This document shows positions 28,054 through 35,732 of a DNA stretch of 46,618 nt, piece after piece (the first letter of the stretch is position 1; each line of letters begins with the position of its first letter). The translations under genes were made by a program, and so were the position numbers. The notes beneath the pieces are model-generated. The model was not told the origin of the DNA and searched no databases. It was given only the letters and a program-made list of their open reading frames with translations. This stretch comes from Candidatus Parcubacteria bacterium. GTDB taxonomy: Bacteria; Patescibacteriota; Patescibacteriia; UBA1558; GWA2-36-10. The stretch lies in the NCBI GenBank assembly GCA_002869235.1, contig PKTI01000023.1:1-46618 (forward strand), read 5' to 3'.

Positions 28054-29235
28054 ATGGTTAAGAAAATAAAAGAAGTGACTCCACCAGTAGAAACTTTTGC
28101 TAACATCAAAGTAGTTGGTGTTGGTGGTTCAGGAGGTTCAGCGGTAAATCGAATGGTATCTTCCAAGATTAGGGGAGTAGATTTTATAGCTGTAAATACT
28201 GATGCTCAGGCACTCCACAACTCAATTGCGCCAAACAAAATCCATATTGGCAAGAGCACTACCAGAGGTTTGGGTGCTGGAATGGATCCAGATTTGGGGC
28301 TCAAAAGTGCTGAAGAAAACGAACAAGATATCATGGGCGCCTTGGAAGGTGCAGATATGGTTTTTATTACTTGTGGTTTAGGTGGCGGTACTGGTACAGG
28401 GGCAGCACCACTTATTGCTGATATTGCTAGAGAAGTTGGTGCTTTGACTGTGGCTGTGGTTACCAAACCTTTTACATTTGAGGGTGTTCAAAGAAAAGAT
28501 GTTGCCCACAGAGGATTGGAAAGATTGATTGATAAAGTTGATACTATTATTACCATACCAAATGATAGATTACTACAAATAATTGATAAAAAAACTTCAC
28601 TTCTAGAATCCTTTTCTATAGTAGATGAAGTATTAAAACAAGGTGTCCAAGGAATTTCTGAAGTTATCACAGTACCTGGTTTGGTCAATGTTGACTTTGC
28701 TGACGTCAAGGCTATTATGAACCAATCTGGTTCTGCTTTGATGGGAATTGGTCGCGCTAGTGGAGAAAATAGAGCTCAAGAGGCAGCTAAGGCCGCTATA
28801 GATAGTCCGCTGTTGGAATTGTCCATCAATGGTGCTACGGGAGTATTATTTACTATCACTGGAAGTTCGGATTTATCAATGTTTGAAGTAAATGAAGCAG
28901 CTGAAGTCATTACCGCCAGTTGTGATCCCGAAGCAAAAATTATTTTTGGGGCTATAATAGATGAAGATCTTGGCGATGAAGTAAAAGTCACAGTTATTGC
29001 CACTGGATTCAAGGGTAGCGAGGAGATAAAATCTGATCCAGCTGCTGCTCGCCCAACTATGTCTTATCCAGAGACATTTGCCAAAAAAACTGAAGAAAGA
29101 AAAATCAAACAGGCCTTCAATAAAGACAAAGAAAAAGAACCCGAGGAAAAAGAAGTTATTGATGTGCCAAAAAGTAAGGAAGAAGAGGAACTTGAAATTC
29201 CAGCTTTTCTTAGAAAAAAACTTAAGGATAGATAA
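28054..29235 (+). CDS. ftsZ: Cell division protein FtsZ
   Basis: 393-residue tubulin-like GTPase that forms the Z-ring. Seen: [17 protein letters not shown] (about 19-35), [11 protein letters not shown], the tubulin signature [12 protein letters not shown] (about 110-121), PNDRLL, and the T7-loop region [14 protein letters not shown] (about 212-225). A charged Lys/Glu linker (about 330-385) leads to a conserved C-terminal peptide, [13 protein letters not shown], which would bind FtsA. Full length. Confidence 0.97.
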   Translation: MVKKIKEVTPPVETFANIKVVGVGGSGGSAVNRMVSSKIRGVDFIAVNTDAQALHNSIAPNKIHIGKSTTRGLGAGMDPDLGLKSAEENEQDIMGALEGADMVFITCGLGGGTGTGAAPLIADIAREVGALTVAVVTKPFTFEGVQRKDVAHRGLERLIDKVDTIITIPNDRLLQIIDKKTSLLESFSIVDEVLKQGVQGISEVITVPGLVNVDFADVKAIMNQSGSALMGIGRASGENRAQEAAKAAIDSPLLELSINGATGVLFTITGSSDLSMFEVNEAAEVITASCDPEAKIIFGAIIDEDLGDEVKVTVIATGFKGSEEIKSDPAAARPTMSYPETFAKKTEERKIKQAFNKDKEKEPEEKEVIDVPKSKEEEELEIPAFLRKKLKDR

Positions 29236-29240
29236 AGACC

Positions 29241-29705
29241 ATGAAGTGTCCTGTCTGTAGCAGTAATAATACAAAAGTTATAGACTCTCGTCTTAGTGGC
29301 GAGGGTTTTAGCATCAGACGTCGCCGGGTTTGTCAGAAATGCGAATTTCGTTTTTCTACTATAGAAGAGATGGAGATTTTGGATTTGATAGTTATCAAAC
29401 GTGACGGCCGTAGAGAAAACTATAAGCGCGACAAGATGGTTAGGGGTATTGTAAAATCTTTGGAAAAGAGGGCTTATTTAGAAGAAGATTTTCAAAAGTT
29501 GATAAGGGAAATAGAAAGAGATATCCAAAAGAAGGGCGGCAATGAAATAACCTCAAAGCAATTGGGGGAGATAGTTATTAAAAGACTAAAATCTTTTGAT
29601 CAGGTTGCTTATATACGTTACGCTTCTGTCTACAGGTCATTTAAGGACGCCAAGACTTTTCAGAAAGAGCTCAATAGGTTGATTAAACAAAAAAATAAGA
29701 AATAA
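29241..29705 (+). CDS. nrdR: Transcriptional repressor NrdR
   Basis: 154-residue repressor of ribonucleotide reductase genes. N-terminal zinc ribbon: CPVCSSNNTKVIDSR with CQKCEFRF (four Cys). The ATP-cone domain (about 49-139) begins VIKRDGRRENY and senses dATP/ATP. It starts 5 bp after ftsZ. No nrd gene is in the window, so targets cannot be read; its closeness to a cobalamin riboswitch locus is suggestive because class II reductases need adenosylcobalamin. Confidence 0.96.
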   Translation: MKCPVCSSNNTKVIDSRLSGEGFSIRRRRVCQKCEFRFSTIEEMEILDLIVIKRDGRRENYKRDKMVRGIVKSLEKRAYLEEDFQKLIREIERDIQKKGGNEITSKQLGEIVIKRLKSFDQVAYIRYASVYRSFKDAKTFQKELNRLIKQKNKK

Positions 29706-29709
29706 TCCT

Positions 29710-29949
29710 ATGAGGGTTGTTTTTTTATTAATTATTTTATCCCTTACTTTGTCTGCTTGTGGTCAGGACAAAGAAAAAGAACCTACACCACTGACAGCTC
29801 CGCAGCAGTATGTTGATTCAAAAAGAGACGATTTGTTGGGGCCTTGTCTGAGTGATTGTGATCGTTATTGTCAAAGTATAGGTGGCTAGGAGTATTGTTC
29901 TATTAGCGGAAAATGTCAGTCAGATTGTCAGAAAAAATTCGGAAATTGA
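29710..29949 (+). pseudogene. Small Cys-rich lipoprotein gene with in-frame TAG
   Basis: The reading frame begins MRVVFLLIILSLTLSACGQD, a lipoprotein signal with lipobox LSAC. It continues Lys/Glu/Pro-rich to CLSDCDRYCQSIGG, meets TAG at 29887-29889, then runs on in frame as EYCSISGKCQSDCQKKFGN to TGA at 29947. The Cys spacing continues across the stop, so one 79-codon gene appears broken by a single nonsense codon. Translated alone, the first part is 59 residues. It lies 4 bp after nrdR and just before the riboswitch promoter. Family not recognised. Confidence 0.65.
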
Positions 29950-29955
29950 GCATAT

Positions 29956-29984
29956 TTGCAAAGTAAAAATTTTTCTGCTAAGAT
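29956..29984 (+). promoter_or_regulatory. Promoter for the cobalamin riboswitch transcript
   Basis: TTGCAA (29956-29961), 17-bp spacer, extended -10 TGCTAAGAT (TAAGAT at 29979-29984). Transcription should start near 29991. Confidence 0.7.
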
Positions 29985-29990
29985 ATATTT

Positions 29991-30153
29991 ACTTTGAAAA
30001 TCAAATCAGGGAAGAGGGGTGTAATTCCCCCACAGTCCTAGCTACGGTAATAGTCCGACACCTGAGATGTTATTCTTTTTTCTAAGGAGAGAAAGGGTAA
30101 GTTTATTAAAAAATAATAAATTTATCCTTGCTCTGCTTAAGCAGAGTTTTTTT
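29991..30153 (+). promoter_or_regulatory. Cobalamin-type riboswitch (compact form)
   Basis: Conserved core 30009-30064: GGGAA, then GGGGTGTAATTCCCC, then CACAGTCC-TAGCTACGGTAA (B12-box-like), then TAGTCCGACACCTG, the conserved 3' element. CAGG (30007-30010) can pair with CCTG (30061-30064) to close the core. Expression platform: a 14-bp AT-rich hairpin (about 30092-30126) and then an intrinsic terminator. Its short length suggests a compact AdoCbl-variant or class II form rather than the full-size element. Ligand binding should cause premature termination of the downstream gene; inferred from family behaviour. Confidence 0.82.
30130..30153 (+). terminator. Riboswitch-linked intrinsic terminator
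   Basis: CTCTGC-TTAA-GCAGAG followed by seven T, 30 bp before the transcobalamin-like gene start. It forms the expression platform of the upstream cobalamin-type aptamer. Confidence 0.88.
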
Positions 30154-30182
30154 GATTTTTAAGAACAATTCATTTAAAAAAC

Positions 30183-30461
30183 ATGAAAAAATTTTTATTT
30201 CTAATTTTGGCCACGTTGTTGGCAATAAGTCCTGATTTGATCAAGGCTGATAATAGTGCCAGTATTTCTTATCTGCAATCTCAAAATCAAAATGCCTGGA
30301 TTACCCAAGCTTTATCAGCTACAGGAGTAAGCAACCCAGATATTTCTTATATTGATGATTCCACTGATGATTTAATGACAGCAGCCAAAAATTTACTAGC
30401 TCTATCAGCGGTGTCTAGTGATGATAATCAATCTTTAGAATCACTTGTAGCAACTATTTAA
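30183..30461 (+). pseudogene. Transcobalamin-like secreted protein, N-terminal part (ends at in-frame TAA)
   Basis: 92 codons: a signal peptide (MKKFLFLILATLLAISPDLIKA), then SASISYLQSQNQNAWITQAL, the start of a prenyltransferase/squalene-cyclase-like alpha/alpha repeat region. TAA at 30459-30461 ends it, but the same frame continues QNFVDNQYGSTELLNDDFW into the rest of the protein. This is therefore the signal-bearing 5' part of one 588-codon gene. If the stop is real, the downstream part would lack a signal peptide and could not be exported. Confidence 0.8.
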
Positions 30462-30524
30462 CAAAATTTTGTAGACAATCAATATGGATCTACCGAGCTA
30501 CTAAACGATGATTTTTGGGTTTTA

Positions 30525-31946
30525 ATGGCTTTGGCTAGTGTGGGTTATTCAGATTTTGATGGCACTAGAGATTTTATTTTGGAGCATCAAAATGAAGACG
30601 GTGGTTGGAGCTGGTCTACTACTGGAGAGTCAGATAGCAATGATACGGCGGCAGCGATAATGGCTATTTTGGAAACGGGAGTGGATAATAATTCTACAGA
30701 AATAAATTTAGCTTTAGATTATTTGCAGAGCACGCAGAATGAAGACGGTGGCTTTGGTTATGATATAGAAAGCAACTCAGACGGAGCCTCTACAGCTTGG
30801 GTTATAGCAGCTTTAAATAAAGTTGGCAGTGACCCATCTGGTTGGCAAATAGGCGAAAACAATCCAGTTAGTTTTTTACAGAGTTTAGAGCAAGAAGATG
30901 GCTCTTATCTATGGTTGCCAGCAGATGAAACTGGCTCAGCCATGGTGACTGCTTATAGCTTGGTAGCTTTGTCTGATAAGTTTTATCCAGTAAATTATAT
31001 TGAATTGGAACAAGAACAAAGCAACGATACAGGAGTGGACCTAAGGATAGAAGGTCCAGACGATACCGTATGTCTGGCTGCTGGTTTGGAAGCTGATAAT
31101 GTTTTGGATCTCTTGGCCTTGGGCGCAACAGTATGTAATTATGATTATGATACACAAGACAGTGCCTATGGTGTCTATGTTTCCTCTATTGACGGTATAG
31201 CAGGTCAAGGTACTGATGGTTGGCAGTATTTTGTAAATTGGCAAGGTGGAACTCAAGCGGCTGGAGAATACCAGCTTAGTGATGGAGATATTGTGCTGTG
31301 GGCTTATGGTGGTTGGCCTTTTTACGCTTCAAGACTAGAGCTAAATGAGACACACATTGATACAGATTCTGTATTGTCTGCTACTTTGTCTTATTTTGAT
31401 GGTGAAGTCTGGCAGGCTCAATCTAACGCTCAAGTCCATGTAGGTGATCAAGTTCATCAAGCAGATGGCTCTGGACAAATTAATGTAACTATACAAAATG
31501 ACGGTGTTTATCCAGTTTGGTTTGATGGTTCGGATGAGTATGCTAGAAGTAATAGAGAATATGTTACCGTGGGAAGTGGCATACCACAAGCTGTAGATTT
31601 ATTGGTGGAGGTGCAAAATGGATCTGGACCAGGTGATGACATAATAGCTTTTTCTGTGAGTCAATCTAGTATAAATTTTGGCACTCTTTCAGCAGGGCAA
31701 TCAGCACAAACTACTGTGTCATTGTCAAACACAGGTACAGCTGATATTTATGTTGAAGCTAGCATAATAGGCGATTCTATTTTTACAGAAAATACCAGCT
31801 TGAATCAATCAGCTTGGGAAAATTATAATACAAACATAGCTCAGTCGGGGTCATCCTCAGTAAATGTAGGCTTGAGCTTACCCAATCAATTGAATACTAG
31901 TGGACAAAAAACAGGTCAATTGATATTTTGGGCTATTTCAAATTAG
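30525..31946 (+). pseudogene. Transcobalamin-like corrinoid-binding protein, main part (alpha/alpha repeats + DUF4430)
   Basis: 473 residues from the first internal ATG; the real frame runs from 30183 through a TAA. Helical repeats with the prenyltransferase-type motifs NEDGGWSWS and NEDGGFGYD (about residues 20-150) are followed by a DUF4430 domain (about 175-265: NVLDLLALGATVCNY, YGVYVSSIDGIAG, GWQYFVNWQGG, LSDGDIVLWAYGGW). Two Ig/CARDB-like beta domains come last. An alpha6-alpha6 barrel plus this beta domain is the architecture of animal intrinsic factor and transcobalamin. With the upstream cobalamin-type riboswitch, the likely role is extracellular corrinoid capture. Function is inferred. 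Confidence 0.75.
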
Positions 31947-31949
31947 AGC

Positions 31950-32513
31950 ATGAAAGCAAAAATTTTAAAAATATTATTATTTATTTTATTGTTTTTCCCT
32001 TTTGGTGTAAAAGCTGTGGGAGTTTCAGTCAGTCCTTCGTCTCTGGAATTGATATATCCAGACGAAGAAAATTCGGAATTAATAATTAGGAATATATCAT
32101 TAGAGCCAATTACAGTGTATATATATCCAGATGATTATAAAGAGCAAATAATTGTTAATCCTAGTGAAGTAAATTTATTGCCAGATGAATTTGGTCGTAT
32201 AAATTTGGATTATAATTTTTCTCAAGAAAAAAAAGCTGCCCTAACTACCAATATTTCGGTAGTTAGCAAAGCAGTAGACAAAAGAAGCTTCAATGCTGCT
32301 TCTGGCTTGAAAATACCCATATCTATAAATATCAACAAGCAAGTCTGGCATTGGTCAGCTCCAGCTGTATTCTTAGTATTTTTTATAGGTGCCTTTTTAC
32401 TAGCCATGTTGATCCAACTTGTTTTTATATTGATTAGGCCACGTAGAAAAAAACATTGGTACGATCTAAATTTTGTATCGCATCACAAAAAAAGAAGATT
32501 TTTTGGCAAATAA
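31950..32513 (+). CDS. Membrane-anchored secreted-domain protein, partner of the DUF4430 protein
   Basis: 187 residues: a signal peptide (to about 23, GVKAVG), one beta-rich extracytoplasmic domain of DUF916/MSP-like Ig type (about 24-125, VSVSPSSLELIYPDEENSE), a TM helix (about 135-160, VFLVFFIGAFLLAML), and a strongly basic cytoplasmic tail (RPRRKKHWYD). The start lies 3 bp after the stop of the transcobalamin-like gene, so both should be under the riboswitch. It could hold the corrinoid-binding protein at the membrane; no transport domain is present. Role inferred. Confidence 0.72.
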   Translation: MKAKILKILLFILLFFPFGVKAVGVSVSPSSLELIYPDEENSELIIRNISLEPITVYIYPDDYKEQIIVNPSEVNLLPDEFGRINLDYNFSQEKKAALTTNISVVSKAVDKRSFNAASGLKIPISININKQVWHWSAPAVFLVFFIGAFLLAMLIQLVFILIRPRRKKHWYDLNFVSHHKKRRFFGK

Positions 32514-32542
32514 AAGCAGTGTTTTAATAAAGCTGCTTTTTT
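32512..32542 (+). terminator. Intrinsic terminator of the corrinoid operon
   Basis: AAAAGCAG (32512-32519) pairs with CTGCTTTT (32533-32540), and the T run continues. The 5' arm overlaps the stop codon of the preceding gene. Confidence 0.75.
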
Positions 32543-32550
32543 GCTATACT
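32522..32550 (+). promoter_or_regulatory. Extended -10 promoter for the small membrane protein and prfB
   Basis: TGCTATACT (TATACT at 32545-32550), with a poor -35 region lying inside the upstream terminator. Confidence 0.4.
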
Positions 32551-32580
32551 TTAAGTAGTTTTATTAGTAAAAATAGCAAT

Positions 32581-32949
32581 ATGATTGATCCAGAGACCAA
32601 AAAAATACTTGAGAAAAATCAAGTTTTATTGAAAGAACTAGAAAAAAAAGTTGAAAAAATTCAAAAACGAATGATGTGGGGTGCAGTTTTTAGCACTTTA
32701 AAAATTATCTTTGTAGTTGGCCCAATTATATTTGGTATTATTTATATATCACCTTATGTAAGTGGGTATTTCAAAGCTTTTAAGCCAATATTTCAAGCTT
32801 TGCAGCTAGCACCGTACAAGGCAGTCTTGGAGGGCAATATAAATCAGGATGGCACAGAAAACAGCCAGGCTAGTCAGCAAATTATAGATTCTTTTTGTGA
32901 TCCTGAAGTTAGAGAGGTTATGGTCGAACAATATTGTAAAGAGGAATAA
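32581..32949 (+). CDS. Small membrane protein with coiled coil
   Basis: 122 residues. Start at MIDPETKKILEKNQ (32581), because an upstream in-frame ATG lies inside the preceding gene and its terminator. A charged coiled-coil helix (about 5-30, ELEKKVEKIQKRM) leads to a TM helix (about 33-58, IIFVVGPIIFGIIYI) and a mostly helical tail ending Cys-Lys-Glu-Glu. Family not recognised; small proteins of this form are common hypothetical genes in Patescibacteria. It is followed by prfB after 5 bp. Confidence 0.7.
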   Translation: MIDPETKKILEKNQVLLKELEKKVEKIQKRMMWGAVFSTLKIIFVVGPIIFGIIYISPYVSGYFKAFKPIFQALQLAPYKAVLEGNINQDGTENSQASQQIIDSFCDPEVREVMVEQYCKEE

Positions 32950-32954
32950 ATATC

Positions 32955-34043
32955 GTGGAAGAACTAAATAAAAAAATAGTAGAACTTGCTCAAAAAGTAA
33001 GTCAGGCCATTTCAGATCTTAGACTAGATGATAAGGAGAACAAACTCAAGGAACTAAAGATCAGGATGTCGGAACCAGACTTTTGGCAAGACCAGGAAAG
33101 CGCTAGAGTTGTGAGTCAACAGGCTAGTTTTTTGGAAGAGCAAATCAACAATTGGAATTCATTAAACGATAGATTGTTAAACTTAGCTTCTTTGGCCAAA
33201 GATAGCGAGGCAGAAGATTTGCTGTCTGATCTGGAAAAAGATTTTGCAAGTTTATTGGAAGAGTATAAAAAAATATCCAAAGATTTATATTTTCAAGATG
33301 AGCATGATTCCTTACCAGCTATAATTACTATCAACGCTGGTGCTGGAGGCGTAGATGCCCAAGATTGGGCACAAATGTTGGAGAGGATGTATTTGAGGTT
33401 TTCTGAAAATCAAGACTGGCAATTGCTACACATGGATAGATCTGCGGGGTCTGAAGCTGGTATCAAAAGTACTACTTTTAAGATTAGCGGCCCGTATGCT
33501 TATGGTTATATGCGTAATGAATCTGGGGTACACCGTCTGGTTCGTTTATCTCCTTTTGACTCTGATCATGGCAGACACACCTCCTTTGCTATGGTAGAAG
33601 TGTTGCCAGAAATAAAAGAAGCCAAGGTGGATATAAAAGATGACGATTTGAAGATAGACACTTTTAGAGCTTCGGGTCATGGAGGTCAATCAGTCAACAA
33701 AAGTGATAGTGCTGTCAGGATCACTCATATACCAACCGGTTTGACCGCTGGTTGTCAAAATGAACGCTCACAAATGCAAAACAAAAAGACTGCTATGTCT
33801 TATCTTTTGAGTAAATTGGAACGCTATTTTGCTGCCGAAAAAGAAGAAGAAAAAAAGGCACTAAAGGGTGAGTACACAGAAGCGGCCTGGGGCAACCAAA
33901 TACGTTCTTATGTTTTGCATCCTTACAAATTAGTCAAAGATCATCGCACAAATTATGAATCTTCAGATCCTGACGCTGTTTTATCGGGTGATGTTATGCC
34001 TTTTATAGAGTCTATGCTGCAAGCATCTTTGACCAAAAAATAA
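32955..34043 (+). CDS. prfB: Peptide chain release factor 2
   Basis: 362-residue RF2, which ends translation at UGA and UAA. The SPF stop-codon-recognition tripeptide is present (VRLSPFDSDHG, about residue 197), and the catalytic GGQ is in RASGHGGQSVNKSDS (about 239-241). GTG start, with GAGGA about 9 bases upstream inside the previous stop. Unlike many bacterial prfB genes, there is no in-frame UGA/+1 frameshift site near codon 25. Its presence shows that UGA is a stop codon in this genome. Confidence 0.97.
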   Translation: MEELNKKIVELAQKVSQAISDLRLDDKENKLKELKIRMSEPDFWQDQESARVVSQQASFLEEQINNWNSLNDRLLNLASLAKDSEAEDLLSDLEKDFASLLEEYKKISKDLYFQDEHDSLPAIITINAGAGGVDAQDWAQMLERMYLRFSENQDWQLLHMDRSAGSEAGIKSTTFKISGPYAYGYMRNESGVHRLVRLSPFDSDHGRHTSFAMVEVLPEIKEAKVDIKDDDLKIDTFRASGHGGQSVNKSDSAVRITHIPTGLTAGCQNERSQMQNKKTAMSYLLSKLERYFAAEKEEEKKALKGEYTEAAWGNQIRSYVLHPYKLVKDHRTNYESSDPDAVLSGDVMPFIESMLQASLTKK

Positions 34044-34048
34044 ACTCG

Positions 34049-34077
34049 TTCATTTTTGTTGTTTTTTATGTTATAAT
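34049..34077 (+). promoter_or_regulatory. Extended -10 promoter before the 34-kb gene
   Basis: TTCATT (34049-34054), 17-bp spacer, TGT-TATAAT (TATAAT at 34072-34077). Transcription would begin close to the ATG at 34084. Confidence 0.55.
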
Positions 34078-34131
34078 ATATTCATGTTTGAACATCTGGG
34101 GCACATACCAGAAACTACTCAAGGAAAAGAT

Positions 34132-35565
34132 ATGACTCAATGGAAAAAATATCTTAGTTTTTTGTTTGTGTCCGTTTTTGTTTTTATTTTCATTAGCTCC
34201 ATTGCTTCAGGGCCAGAGACAAGTGCCTCTCAGCTGGTAGCTGGTGATTATATCAATGTTGAAATGGTAGCAATAAGTGATACTAGCGACCTTGTTTCTC
34301 AAACACCTAGGGCTTCAGTATTTAATTTTATTGTAAATTCTGACACAGAGGGAGTTTACATAAATAATCTCAAATTACACTTGGACGGAGTTTACGAGTT
34401 TTCGATTTTTGCAAACTTAAAATTATTATATCAGGGTGCTCAATTAGGAAATATCAGCCAAGTTGATGATCAAGGCAATGTTTATTTTGATCTGGAAAAC
34501 GCTCCTTTGATCAAGGGGCAAAATATTTTTAATGTGGTTTTATCTACAGATGATGAGATCAAAGATGGAGATATTTTACAGTTTAGTGTGTTGAGCCCAA
34601 ATGATATTAGTTTATCTTATAAAAATCATATTTTTACACCTGAAGGGGAGTTTCCTATAAATGCAGGAGCTACTTCTTTTTCAGAAAAAGGTTTGATAAA
34701 TGCTTATAACAATTTTAGAGCTCAACGGTTTCTAATTACCGAAGGTGTACCAAATCAAATTGCTTCTTTTTCTTTGATGAATAAAAAAGAAATGGCGGAC
34801 ATAAAGAGTATTACTGTTGGTTATGAATCAAAAAACGATTTGTCTGGCAAGGAGCTTGTTTTGCTCAAGGATAAAAATTTGATTTCTCGGGCAGTAGTAT
34901 CTGACAATAAAATAAACTTTAAAATTGATAGCTTATTGGTTTTGCGGACTGACAAAAAACTGGACTTGGATTTGCATTCAATGGGATTACCAGAGGGTGA
35001 GTACAGGTTTTTCTTGGATCAGGTAGAGGCCATAGGGCACTCTTCTAGACAAAGTACCTATTTAAAAGAAAGTTTAAAACTAGCCAATTTTGATGTGGTT
35101 AGTGAATATCCTCAATTCAAAGTGGGAGATTTGGACAAAAATTTGACCTTGGGTTGGAACAAGATATATGAGATGGAAATAAAATCTATTGGTACGGATC
35201 AGATAGATTTTAACAAAATTACTTGGGCCCTAGATCTGGACAAAGTAGAGCTAGAAGATGCAGAGATGGTAGTTGACCACAAAATTTATCCAGTAGATCT
35301 TATTTTAAATAAAGATAGAGTAGTGGCTAAGTTTGATTGGCAAAAACCATTGCCAGTAACAAAGCTTGGTACTAAGGTAGCATTGTTGGTCAAGGTTAGC
35401 AGCTTAGAGCCAAACGCCACGATATTGAGCTATCTGATAAATGATGAAGAGCCAATTGAAAACGATGATATGACCAGCAATATAATCTGGTCTATAGGCG
35501 ATGACTTGTACAATAGCTATTTGATTCCTCATTTACCTCTTGATCCTAGTGTTTTGGGCAAATAA
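34132..35565 (+). CDS. Extracytoplasmic protein of unknown function
   Basis: 477 residues from MTQWKKYLSF, chosen because it gives a clean signal anchor (TM about 7-25) and has the gatATG context. An ATG at 34084 would add 16 hydrophilic residues and would be essentially leaderless. After the anchor the protein is beta-rich throughout, with repeated Asp/Asn-rich strands (for example NNLKLHLDGVYEF, DLDLHSMGLPEGEYRF, SIGTDQIDFNKITWALDLD). The pattern suggests several Ig-like domains. No family recognised. Monocistronic, ending at a terminator. Confidence 0.72.
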   Translation: MTQWKKYLSFLFVSVFVFIFISSIASGPETSASQLVAGDYINVEMVAISDTSDLVSQTPRASVFNFIVNSDTEGVYINNLKLHLDGVYEFSIFANLKLLYQGAQLGNISQVDDQGNVYFDLENAPLIKGQNIFNVVLSTDDEIKDGDILQFSVLSPNDISLSYKNHIFTPEGEFPINAGATSFSEKGLINAYNNFRAQRFLITEGVPNQIASFSLMNKKEMADIKSITVGYESKNDLSGKELVLLKDKNLISRAVVSDNKINFKIDSLLVLRTDKKLDLDLHSMGLPEGEYRFFLDQVEAIGHSSRQSTYLKESLKLANFDVVSEYPQFKVGDLDKNLTLGWNKIYEMEIKSIGTDQIDFNKITWALDLDKVELEDAEMVVDHKIYPVDLILNKDRVVAKFDWQKPLPVTKLGTKVALLVKVSSLEPNATILSYLINDEEPIENDDMTSNIIWSIGDDLYNSYLIPHLPLDPSVLGK

Positions 35566-35570
35566 TTTGA

Positions 35571-35605
35571 CCCCGTAAAATCCAGCTAAGCTAGATAACG
35601 GAGCA
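35571..35605. repeat. Decayed intergenic palindrome
   Basis: CCCCGTAAAATCCAGC-TAA-GCTAGAT is followed by a degenerate right arm (AACGGAGCAGG). The left half looks like one arm of a palindrome seen in related genomes; the right arm no longer matches fully. Confidence 0.35.
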
Positions 35606-35631
35606 GGATTGATATTAATATGGGTTTTATG

Positions 35632-35660
35632 ACTACAAAATTTTTGTAGTTTTTATTTTT
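35632..35660 (+). terminator. Intrinsic terminator before comEC
   Basis: ACTACAAAA and TTTTTGTAGT form a near-perfect palindromic stem, followed by TTTTATTTTT. Confidence 0.8.
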
Positions 35661-35732
35661 GTTATTAGCAAATAATTTGACATAAAATATTTTTTTAGTT
35701 TAAAATAGGGCTAGACGAATAAAGCGATTTCG

